From contig JAABPT010000478.1 in assembly GCA_011391855.1 (NCBI GenBank), positions 1-10,878 of the forward strand: 10,878 bases of DNA, read 5' to 3'. Shown here in pieces: positions 5,571-10,878 of this stretch (within the stretch, counting starts at the first letter, position 1; each line of letters starts with the position of its first letter). The translations under genes were made by a program, and so were the position numbers. The DNA is from Burkholderiales bacterium (GTDB lineage Bacteria; Pseudomonadota; Gammaproteobacteria; Burkholderiales; Burkholderiaceae_C). The notes beneath the pieces were generated by a model. The model ran no database searches. It saw only the letters and a program-made list of their open reading frames with translations, and was not told the origin of the DNA.

Positions 5571-6608
5571 TCAGGCGCTCGCGGCGGCATCGTCGTCTTC
5601 GCCGCCGAAGGCGGTGCTGAAACTGCCGGCCTGCAGCCCCTGCTGGCGCAGCCAGCGCACCATCACCGCCTCGTAGCCGTGCGTCACGATGACGCGGCTG
5701 GCACCGGTGGCCGCGATGGCGCCCTGCAGGCCCGGCCAGTCGGCGTGGTCGCTGAGCACGAAACCGCGGTCCAGCCCCTGGCGGCGACGCGCGCCGCGCA
5801 GTTGCATCCAGCCGCTGGCAAACGCGTCGCTGCAGTCGCCGAGCCGGCGCGCCCAGGCGCTGCCCAACACGGCCGGCGGCGCCAGCACGAGGGCGCGCTT
5901 CAAGACGGAGCGATCCGTGGCGTCTTCCAGCCGCAGCGTGGGCGGCAAGGCCACACCAGCGGCACGGTAGGCTTCGTTGAGCGGCTCGACGGCCCCATGC
6001 ACCACGATGGGGCCGATCGAAGCGTCCACCCCCGCCAGCAGCCGCTGCGCCTTGCCGAAGCTGTAGGCCAGCAACAGGCTGGTGCGGCCGGCCTCGGCAT
6101 TGGCCTGCCACCAGGCGTTCACCTCGGCCAGCACCTCGCGCTGCGGGCGCCAACGGTAGATGGGCAGCCCGAAGGTGCTTTCGGTCACGAAGCAGTGGCA
6201 GCGCAGCGGCTCGAAGGGGGCGCAGGTGTCGTTGTGGTCGCCGGCATGGCCGCTCACAAAGTAGTCGCCCGACAGCACCCACACCCGGCCGGCATGCTCC
6301 AGCCGCACTTGTGCTGAACCCAGCACATGGCCGGCCGGATGCAGGCTGACGCGCACGCCGCCCACCGAAACCGCTTCGCCGTAGTCCAGGCCTTGCAGCG
6401 TGATGGCGCCCAGGCGCGCACGCAACACCCCGGCACTCACCGCGGTGGCCAGATAGGCGCCGTGGCCGCGCCGGGCATGGTCGGCGTGGGCGTGCGTGAT
6501 CACGGCGCGCGACACCGGCCGCCAGGGGTCGATCCAGAAGTCGCCGGCCGGGCAGTACAGGCCCTCGGGGCGATTCACCACCAGGTCGTCGGCCGCGGTT
6601 TCAGTCAT
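5571..6608 (-). CDS. Ligase-associated DNA damage response exonuclease (MBL/beta-CASP fold)
   Basis: The 345-residue product is a metallo-beta-lactamase-fold nuclease of the family encoded with ATP-dependent ligase, Lhr-type helicase and metallophosphoesterase. The metal-binding signature HAHADH is at residues 39-44. Further ligands are visible in HPAGH (His90, His94), SGDY (Asp115), SDHADW (Asp287, His288) and THGYE (His310). The opening RPEGLYCPAGDFWIDPWRPV is characteristic and supports the ATG at 6608. The frame stays open another 41 codons upstream, but those are encoded by a tandem repeat and look non-coding. No Shine-Dalgarno is evident. Its partner ligase is on the same strand, about 3.4 kb downstream and beyond a divergent gene, so the usual operon has been broken up here. 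The neighbouring DUF805 gene is divergent. Confidence 0.95.
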   Translation of the reverse strand: MTETAADDLVVNRPEGLYCPAGDFWIDPWRPVSRAVITHAHADHARRGHGAYLATAVSAGVLRARLGAITLQGLDYGEAVSVGGVRVSLHPAGHVLGSAQVRLEHAGRVWVLSGDYFVSGHAGDHNDTCAPFEPLRCHCFVTESTFGLPIYRWRPQREVLAEVNAWWQANAEAGRTSLLLAYSFGKAQRLLAGVDASIGPIVVHGAVEPLNEAYRAAGVALPPTLRLEDATDRSVLKRALVLAPPAVLGSAWARRLGDCSDAFASGWMQLRGARRRQGLDRGFVLSDHADWPGLQGAIAATGASRVIVTHGYEAVMVRWLRQQGLQAGSFSTAFGGEDDDAAASA

Positions 6609-6640
6609 GGCGGAACGGCTGCGGCAGGTGCACGCTTGCA

Positions 6641-6712
6641 GCAGGTGAGCAAACAGGTGAGCAAGCAGGTGGGCAGGCAGGTCGGCAGGCATAGCGGCAG
6701 GCATGGCGGCGC
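6641..6712. repeat. 12-bp tandem repeat upstream of the exonuclease start
   Basis: Six head-to-tail units of 12 bp are visible: GCAGGTGAGCAA, ACAGGTGAGCAA, GCAGGTGGGCAG, GCAGGTCGGCAG, GCATAGCGGCAG and GCATGGCGGCGC, diverging from left to right. They lie in the 222-bp spacer between the exonuclease start and the DUF805 start, where the exonuclease promoter and leader should be. Read on the minus strand they would encode tetrapeptides (PAHL, LAHL, FAHL) in frame with the exonuclease, but family alignment argues that translation begins after them. I see nothing else in the spacer. Confidence 0.85.
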
Positions 6713-6830
6713 GGCAGCGGCAGGCAGGCATCGGGGGCTCCGGCGTCAGTTGGCCGCCATGGTCGCACGTCAGAATCCAGCATCGCCGGCGCAGCCTTTC
6801 CGGCCATCAGCCGCGCTCCACGCCCTCCCC

Positions 6831-7238
6831 ATGCCGCCGCCTCCCGAACTGCCCGATCTCGACGACGAGCCGATGCCCCCCTGGCGCATGCTGCTCGACC
6901 CGCGCGGGCGCATCAGCCGCGCCGACTTCTGGCGCTGGGGTGTCGGGCTGCCACTGGGCGCGGCGCTGCTGCTGCACGCCCTGCTGGGCATTGCGCGGGT
7001 GCCGCGCGAAGACGCCGAATGGGCCGTCAACCTGCTGCTGATGTGGCCGGTGGTGGCTGTCTCGGCCAAACGCTGGCACGACCGCGACAAGTCCGGCGGG
7101 TGGGTGCTGATCGTGCTGGTGCCCGTGGTGGGCTGGCTCTGGGCGCTGGTGGACAACGGCTTCCTGCGCGGCACGCGTGGGCGCAACCGCTTCGGCGAAG
7201 ATCCCCTGGCGCCGGGCGCCTTCAATAGCGGCCGGTGA
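6831..7238 (+). CDS. DUF805 family inner-membrane protein
   Basis: The 135-residue product matches DUF805 (E. coli YhaH/YhaI-like). It has an RISRADFW entry motif, a first hydrophobic segment (LPLGAALLLHALLGI), a second (AVNLLLMWPVVAV), the hallmark RWHDRDKSGGW loop, a third span (VLIVLVPVVGWLWALV), and the terminal GTRGRNRFGEDP. The function of the family is not established. Possible starts are ATG at 6759, 6831 and 6873, none with a good Shine-Dalgarno. I prefer 6831 because it gives a short acidic, Pro-rich leader of the usual size. The last 17 bases overlap the 3' end of clsB, so the two genes converge without a terminator between them. Confidence 0.88.
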   Translation: MPPPPELPDLDDEPMPPWRMLLDPRGRISRADFWRWGVGLPLGAALLLHALLGIARVPREDAEWAVNLLLMWPVVAVSAKRWHDRDKSGGWVLIVLVPVVGWLWALVDNGFLRGTRGRNRFGEDPLAPGAFNSGR

Positions 7239-8493
7239 TGCCGGCCACGCGCAGGTACAGCGCCGCCGCCCAGGCCACCAGCGCCCGCTGCAGCCAGCCG
7301 CGCCAGCCGGCCTGCATGGGCGTGGCAGTGACCTCGACGGAGGCCGCGAAGGCGGCGTCGAAGCGCTCGGCCAGGGCGCGTGCAAAGTCGGGGTCGCGCA
7401 CCACCACGTTGGCTTCCAGGTTGAGCAACAGCGACAGCGGGTCGATATTGGAGCTGCCCACGGTGGCCCAGTCGTCGTCCACCACCGCCACCTTGGCGTG
7501 CAGGAAGGCCGGCGTGTATTCGAAGATGCGCACGCCGGCAAAGCGCATCTGGTCGTAGAGCACGCGCGCGGCCAGCGCGGCAATGCGGTAGTCGATCTTG
7601 CCCTGCAGCAGCAGGCGCACGCGCACGCCGCGCTGCGCGGCACGGCGCAGCGCAAGCCGAAAACTTCGCCCGGGGTAGAAATAGGGCACGGCGATGTCGA
7701 CCCGTGTCTTGGCGTGGCGTATCGCCTCCACGTAGCTGCGCTCGATGGCGCGGCGCTGGCGCACGTTGTCGCGCACGATGAAGGCAGCGCGCACGGGCGC
7801 CCGGTCCGGTTCTTCGACGGCCGGCGTCACGCCGCGCAGTTCGCGCAGCACGGCCATGGCCTTCTTGCCCGGCCGCGCGCTGCGCGCGATGGCACGCACT
7901 TCGTCGCGCCAGCCGCGCGTGAGGTGGGCACGGGCCCACATGGCACGCGCCGTGGCGTGAACGAAAGCCGCCAGCGGCCCGCTTACTTCCACCGCATAGT
8001 CCAGCCGCGGCGTGTCGGTCCAGCCGTGGTTCATGTCGTGGCGATCGTCGATGAGGTTGATGCCGCCCACGAAGGCCACCTTCTCGTCGCAAACGCACAG
8101 CTTCTGGTGCAGGCGGCGCAGCTGGCCCGGTTGCAGCCACGAATACCAGCGGTCGAGCGGGCGGAAGACCTCCAGCCGCACGCCGCCGCCGGCAAACAGT
8201 GCACGCACGCGCGGCAGGGTGGCAATGGAACCGAAGCCGTCCACCACCACGTGCACCGCCACACCGCGCGCCGCGGCGCGGTTCAGTGCGTCGGCAATGC
8301 CGGTGGCCGCAGGGTCGTCGTGGAAGATGTAGGTGGCCAACCAGACCTCCACCACGGCGGCGTCGATGGTCTGGCGCATGCGCGCGAACAAGGCGTCGCC
8401 GCCTTCCAGCAGGTCGACCCGGTTGCCGCCCACGAAGCGCGGTGCCGGAACCCGGGTCCAGCTGCGCAGGGCATCGAGGTCGGCGCCGGGCAC
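7222..8493 (-). CDS. clsB: Cardiolipin synthase B, phospholipase D superfamily
   Basis: The 423-residue product is close in length to E. coli ClsB (413). It makes cardiolipin from phosphatidylglycerol and a second phospholipid at the inner membrane. Both HKD catalytic motifs are intact: H129-x-K131-x4-D136 in HQKLCVCDEKVAFVGGINLID-like context, and H332-x-K334-x4-D339 followed by GSSNIDPLS. A C-terminal hydrophobic helix (LVAWAAALYLRVAGI) may anchor it. I chose GTG at 8493 because GAAGG lies 8 nt upstream. A TTG at 8508 overlapping the upstream stop is the alternative; longer starts run into the endonuclease gene. The order endonuclease-clsB mirrors ybhP-clsB of E. coli, which implies a shared but unproven membrane-lipid role. 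The ybhN partner is absent on the downstream side. Confidence 0.93.
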   Translation of the reverse strand: MPGADLDALRSWTRVPAPRFVGGNRVDLLEGGDALFARMRQTIDAAVVEVWLATYIFHDDPAATGIADALNRAAARGVAVHVVVDGFGSIATLPRVRALFAGGGVRLEVFRPLDRWYSWLQPGQLRRLHQKLCVCDEKVAFVGGINLIDDRHDMNHGWTDTPRLDYAVEVSGPLAAFVHATARAMWARAHLTRGWRDEVRAIARSARPGKKAMAVLRELRGVTPAVEEPDRAPVRAAFIVRDNVRQRRAIERSYVEAIRHAKTRVDIAVPYFYPGRSFRLALRRAAQRGVRVRLLLQGKIDYRIAALAARVLYDQMRFAGVRIFEYTPAFLHAKVAVVDDDWATVGSSNIDPLSLLLNLEANVVVRDPDFARALAERFDAAFAASVEVTATPMQAGWRGWLQRALVAWAAALYLRVAGITGRY

Positions 8494-8501
8494 GGGCGGT
8501 G

Positions 8502-8506
8502 CCTTC
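8502..8506 (-). promoter_or_regulatory. Ribosome binding site that favours the clsB GTG start
   Basis: GAAGG on the minus strand overlaps the stop of the endonuclease gene and sits 8 nt before GTG 8493. Ribosomes ending on the upstream gene would be positioned to restart here, which supports coupling and this start over TTG 8508. Confidence 0.5.
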
Positions 8507-9326
8507 AACAGCGCTCGAGCTCGGCCACCAGGGGCAGGTGGTCCGACATGCGCGCCCAGGTCGTGCCGCGCGGCACCATCGTCGAGCGGCAGGCCAGGCC
8601 CCGCACGTAGAAACGGTCGAGCGCGAACACCGGCGCCAGCGAAGGAAAGGTCGCCTTGTGCAGGCGCTGGCCGCCAGGCGCCACGGCGCGCTGCAGGCCG
8701 CAGCCGCACATGGCGTCGTCCAGCCTTTCGCCCCAGTCGTTGAAGTCGCCCGCCACCACCAACATCTCGCCGGGCGGCACCTCGGCCTCGATGAACTGGG
8801 CCAGCCGCTGCACCTGGCGCATGCGGCTGCGGTGCACGAGCCCGAAGTGCACCACCACGGCGTGCACCATGGTGCCGTTCCAGGCCACCGGCACGTGCAG
8901 CAGGCCGCGCTGTTCGAAGCGGTGGTCGCTGACATCGTGGTGGCCCACGTCGCCGATGGGCCAGCGCGCCAGCAGCGCGTTGCCGTGTTCACCCCAGCGC
9001 GTGAACGCATTGGTGCGGTAGGCCACGCCATAGCCTTCGGGGGCCAGGAATTCGGCCTGGCCCTCGGCCGGCCAGCCGAACGAAGTGCGCGCGAAGCGCC
9101 GTGCCTCGCGGCTATGGTGCAGCCGCACTTCCTGCAGGAACACCAGATCGGCGTCGAAGGACTCGACCGCGAGGCCCAGGTTGTGGATTTCCAGCCGCTT
9201 GCGCGGGCCCACGCCGCGCACGCCCTTGTGGATGTTGTAGGTGGCCACGCGCAAGGTACCGGTGGCGGTGCCACTGCGCTCGCTGGGCGGCAGCAGCGTG
9301 GAATTCAATGGGTTCAGGGCGTTCAT
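8505..9326 (-). CDS. Endonuclease/exonuclease/phosphatase family protein (YbhP-like)
   Basis: The 273-residue product is a metal-dependent EEP-superfamily hydrolase. Visible active-site elements: TYNIHKG (Asn31), FLQEVR (Glu66), VVVHFGL (His160), VAGDFNDW (Asp194, Asn196) and the terminal SDHLPL (Asp262, His263). All key residues are present, so it should be catalytic. The substrate could be DNA, a phosphoinositide-like lipid head group or another phosphodiester. No signal peptide is seen. The ATG at 9326 overlaps the nudB stop as ATGA and fixes the start. It is followed 11 nt later by clsB, as ybhP is in E. coli, which hints at phospholipid metabolism rather than DNA repair. That link is inference. 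Confidence 0.93.
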   Translation of the reverse strand: MNALNPLNSTLLPPSERSGTATGTLRVATYNIHKGVRGVGPRKRLEIHNLGLAVESFDADLVFLQEVRLHHSREARRFARTSFGWPAEGQAEFLAPEGYGVAYRTNAFTRWGEHGNALLARWPIGDVGHHDVSDHRFEQRGLLHVPVAWNGTMVHAVVVHFGLVHRSRMRQVQRLAQFIEAEVPPGEMLVVAGDFNDWGERLDDAMCGCGLQRAVAPGGQRLHKATFPSLAPVFALDRFYVRGLACRSTMVPRGTTWARMSDHLPLVAELERC

Positions 9327-9781
9327 CGGGCGGTGCCGGCCAGGCTCGGCAGTTGCAGGATGGCCTCGGCGTTGCTGGGCGAAAAGCACAGGTCGGCCGC
9401 GTCGCGCCACGGCAGCCATTGAAAACGCAGGTGCTCGCGCGGGTCCAGCAGCACCGGCGTGCCGGGCTCGACGGTGAGGCCGAAGACATGCTCGGTGTTG
9501 TGCGTGACGCCCGGGGCATAGCGATGGCGCCACACGGAGTAGATCTCATAGCGGTTGGTCAGGCCCCAGTCGCGCAGCAGTCCGCCGGCGATGCCGGTCT
9601 CTTCCAGCACCTCGCGGCGGGCGGTCTCGGCCAGCGGCTCGTCGGGCGCATCCAGCGAGCCGGTGACGCTCTGCCAGTAGCCGGGCTTGTCGGCGCGTTC
9701 GATCAGCAGCACCTCCAGCGCCGGCGTGTGGATCACCACCAGCACCGATTCGGGAATCTTGGGGGGGCGCGGCTCAGACAC
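9323..9781 (-). CDS. nudB: Dihydroneopterin triphosphate diphosphatase, Nudix family
   Basis: The 152-residue cytoplasmic enzyme is predicted to remove pyrophosphate from dihydroneopterin triphosphate, the second step of folate synthesis. The family hallmark ERADKPGYWQSVTGSLD is followed by a Nudix box, E-x7-REVLEETGI. The glycine before it is six rather than five residues from the first Glu, as I recall for betaproteobacterial NudB. Length agrees with E. coli NudB (150). Translation starts at GTG 9781, which overlaps the end of the upstream toxin gene by 8 bp. There is no independent ribosome site, so translation probably depends on the toxin message. The stop overlaps the endonuclease start by 4 bp. 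Together these make nudB the middle of a tightly packed operon. Confidence 0.92.
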   Translation of the reverse strand: MSEPRPPKIPESVLVVIHTPALEVLLIERADKPGYWQSVTGSLDAPDEPLAETARREVLEETGIAGGLLRDWGLTNRYEIYSVWRHRYAPGVTHNTEHVFGLTVEPGTPVLLDPREHLRFQWLPWRDAADLCFSPSNAEAILQLPSLAGTAR

Positions 9782-10091
9782 CGCTGACCATAGCGTCGAG
9801 AGCGTCGACGATCAGGTGCGACTGCTCACGCAGCGAAGCCACCGGGTCGCGCAAGGCCCGGGCGTCGACCGGGGCGCATTCCTGCGCCACCAGGGTGACG
9901 CGCTCGCCGCAAACGTCCAGGGCCGGCGACAGCCGTGCCGTGATCCCGGGCTGGGTGGGCAGTTGGCGCGCCAGCGGCGCCACCAGGCGCGTGCCCAGGC
10001 CGCTCAACAGGTCGCTCTGCAACACCACCACGTAAGGCAACACCTGGCGCATGCGCGGGCTGGGGTTGGCGAAAACGTCCCACTGGGCCAC
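9774..10091 (-). CDS. CcdB-like toxin of a type II toxin-antitoxin pair
   Basis: The 105-residue product resembles CcdB, the F-plasmid gyrase poison (101 residues). The recognisable segments are VVVLQSDLLSGLGTRLVAPL (compare VDVQSDI...RRMVIPLA in CcdB), the strand LDVCGERVTLVAQ, and the C-terminal helix LREQSHLIVDALDAMVSGV. CcdB needs its final Trp-Gly-Ile to poison gyrase. Here the end is Ser103-Gly104-Val105, with no tryptophan, so gyrase poisoning may be weakened or the target may differ. It starts at GTG 10091, 6 nt after the antitoxin stop, with GGTGA as a weak ribosome site. It overlaps nudB by 8 bp at its end. Antitoxin-first order with tight spacing is the normal layout of a type II pair. 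Confidence 0.85.
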   Translation of the reverse strand: MAQWDVFANPSPRMRQVLPYVVVLQSDLLSGLGTRLVAPLARQLPTQPGITARLSPALDVCGERVTLVAQECAPVDARALRDPVASLREQSHLIVDALDAMVSGV

Positions 10092-10097
10092 GGTGGC

Positions 10098-10379
10098 TCA
10101 CCAGGTGCGGAACTCTTCGTTCCACAAACCGTACTGTTCGAAGCGCCGGTTGTTTTCGTCCACCCAGTCCTTGTACTTGGCGTAGAACTCCTCGCCGGTA
10201 CGGGGCTCCCCGGACGGTCGCGACAGGCGGCGTTCGGCGGCGAGCAGGTCGTCGAAGCGCTGCGCAGAGATCAGCACGCTGTGCCGCCGGCCGGACTTCT
10301 CGATCACCACCGGCTCGCGCTGGCAGTGTTCGAGCATCTGGCCGAGCCGGTTCTTGGCTTCGGTGGCGGTAACTTCCAT
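10098..10379 (-). CDS. Hybrid antitoxin: Phd/YefM N-terminus, CcdA-like C-terminus
   Basis: The 93-residue product has two parts. Residues 1-48 are a Phd/YefM DNA-binding fold (VTATEAKNRLGQMLEHCQ, PVVIEKSGRRHSVLIS, RFDDLL). Residues about 63-93 resemble the CcdB-neutralising tail of CcdA: ENNRRFEQYGLWNEEFRTW compares with EVARFIEMNGSFADENRDW of F-plasmid CcdA, including the final Trp. A linker (RLSRPSGEPRTGEE) joins them. F-plasmid CcdA has a ribbon-helix-helix N-terminus instead, so this looks like a domain swap. The Shine-Dalgarno AAGGAG lies 7 nt before the ATG, much stronger than the toxin's, as expected for antitoxin excess. An AT-rich dyad upstream is the likely autoregulatory operator. 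It starts 59 nt after the aspS stop. Confidence 0.9.
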   Translation of the reverse strand: MEVTATEAKNRLGQMLEHCQREPVVIEKSGRRHSVLISAQRFDDLLAAERRLSRPSGEPRTGEEFYAKYKDWVDENNRRFEQYGLWNEEFRTW

Positions 10380-10413
10380 GGCCGGGCTCCTTCGCAGTGT
10401 CTTTCGGACAACT

Positions 10414-10437
10414 CGACCATTTTAGCTAATTTAGTCG
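10414..10437 (-). promoter_or_regulatory. Putative promoter/operator of the toxin-antitoxin pair
   Basis: This AT-rich island has a dyad centred on TTAGCTAA (10422-10429), with outer arms CGAC (10414-10417) and GTCG (10434-10437) sharing the same centre. Nine of twelve positions match between halves. On the minus strand it contains TAAAAT (10424 to 10419), a 5/6 match to the -10 consensus; no good -35 is visible. It lies 34 nt before the antitoxin start and 1 nt after the aspS stop. Phd/YefM antitoxins repress their own promoters through short palindromes covering the -10, so the layout fits autoregulation. Confidence 0.55.
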
Positions 10438-10438
10438 T

Positions 10439-10878
10439 TCAAGCCGCCGGCGTAGGGTTGCGCAACCGGATGTGCAGTTCGCGCAACTGGCCCTCGTCGA
10501 CCAGGCTCGGCGCCCCTGTCAGCAGGCACTGCGCCCGCTGCGTCTTCGGAAACGCGATGACGTCGCGGATGCTCTCGGCGCCGGCCATCAGCGTGGCAAT
10601 GCGGTCCAGCCCGAAGGCCAGCCCGCCGTGCGGCGGCGCGCCGTATTTCAGCGCGTCGAGCAGGAAGCCGAATTTCAGCTGCGCTTCCTCGGGCCCGATC
10701 TTGAGCGCGCGGAAGACCTTGCTCTGCACCTCGGCGCGGTGGATACGCACCGAACCGCCGCCGATCTCCCAGCCGTTGAGCACCATGTCGTAGGCCTTGG
10801 CCACGCAACGCCCGGGGTCGGTGTCCATGTAATCCTCGTGGCCTTCCTTGGGCGCCGTGAACGGGTGATGCACGGCGT
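10439..10878 (-). CDS. aspS: Aspartyl-tRNA synthetase, C-terminal part (continues beyond window)
   Basis: About 145 residues of the C-terminus of a class II aminoacyl-tRNA synthetase are present; the gene runs off the right edge. Recognisable elements are HHPFTAPK, the segment YDMVLNGWEIGGGSVRIH that follows in bacterial AspRS, and motif 3 (GGLAFGLDRI, with the ATP-binding Arg), then IAFPKTQ and the terminal LRELHIRL. It charges tRNA-Asp, and in many bacteria lacking AsnRS also tRNA-Asn; this cannot be told from the fragment. The stop is directly beside the toxin-antitoxin operator, with no terminator hairpin between, so aspS transcripts may read into the downstream genes. Confidence 0.97.
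   Translation of the reverse strand, partial: AVHHPFTAPKEGHEDYMDTDPGRCVAKAYDMVLNGWEIGGGSVRIHRAEVQSKVFRALKIGPEEAQLKFGFLLDALKYGAPPHGGLAFGLDRIATLMAGAESIRDVIAFPKTQRAQCLLTGAPSLVDEGQLRELHIRLRNPTPAA

Noticed and set aside
4945..6282. A 445-codon open frame on the minus strand
   Set aside because: It overlaps the exonuclease in another frame and continues antisense through the OmpA-like gene; both of those have clear family motifs and this one does not.
6609..6731. N-terminal extension of the exonuclease through the tandem repeat
   Set aside because: The family starts just before RPEGLYCPAGDF; the extension is low-complexity tetrapeptides with no ribosome site for ATG 6731.
7177..8610. A 477-codon open frame on the plus strand
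   Set aside because: It lies antisense to clsB; its composition (many His, Gln, Arg, Ala) is that of a GC-rich shadow and no motif is recognisable.
6770..9274. An 834-codon open frame on the minus strand
   Set aside because: It runs across the DUF805 gene and in a different frame through clsB and the endonuclease, both with intact catalytic motifs. The product is Arg/Ala/Pro-rich with no domain.
9687..10793. A 368-codon plus-strand open frame
   Set aside because: It is antisense to the toxin, antitoxin and aspS; no domain recognised.

Overview
The window is GC-rich DNA, densely coded on both strands. Its gene content fits a betaproteobacterium of the order Burkholderiales, probably Comamonadaceae-like. 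The pointers are a DUF4148-type exported protein, a DUF2934 protein with a histone-like tail, and an aspS / nudB / endonuclease / clsB block. The species cannot be fixed from the sequence alone.

Left part (1-3700). A partial plus-strand membrane peptide converges on a minus-strand pair: an ATP-dependent DNA ligase of the 'ligase-associated DNA damage response' type, and an unnamed 74-residue protein whose start overlaps the ligase stop (ATGA). Upstream of the ligase, behind a strong hairpin, are a secreted protein with three VGEDSGS repeats, an 82-residue lipoyl-like domain with no lysine, and a DUF2934 protein with an Ala/Lys/Pro tail.

Middle part (3800-7240). RNA 2',3'-cyclic phosphodiesterase ThpR and a universal stress protein lie on the minus strand. 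An OmpA-like periplasmic or lipoprotein diverges from them across an intergenic region holding an FNR-type palindrome. The MBL-fold exonuclease that normally neighbours the ligase comes next, separated from it by about 3.4 kb. It ends convergently on the OmpA-like gene over a bidirectional hairpin, and a 12-bp tandem repeat lies just upstream of its start. A DUF805 membrane protein follows on the plus strand.

Right part (7222-10878). All genes here are on the minus strand and read right to left: aspS (C-terminal part only), a Phd/YefM-type antitoxin whose C-terminus resembles CcdA, a CcdB-like toxin, nudB, an endonuclease/exonuclease/phosphatase protein and clsB. The genes from the toxin to the endonuclease overlap by a few bases and clsB follows within 11 nt, so the toxin-antitoxin pair appears wired into a housekeeping operon. 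Its probable promoter/operator is an AT-rich dyad directly after the aspS stop.

The most notable points are the hybrid antitoxin paired with CcdB, the ligase-coupled small protein, the split ligase/exonuclease module, and the lipoyl fold without a lipoylation lysine. No tRNA, rRNA, CRISPR array, insertion sequence or attachment site was seen.
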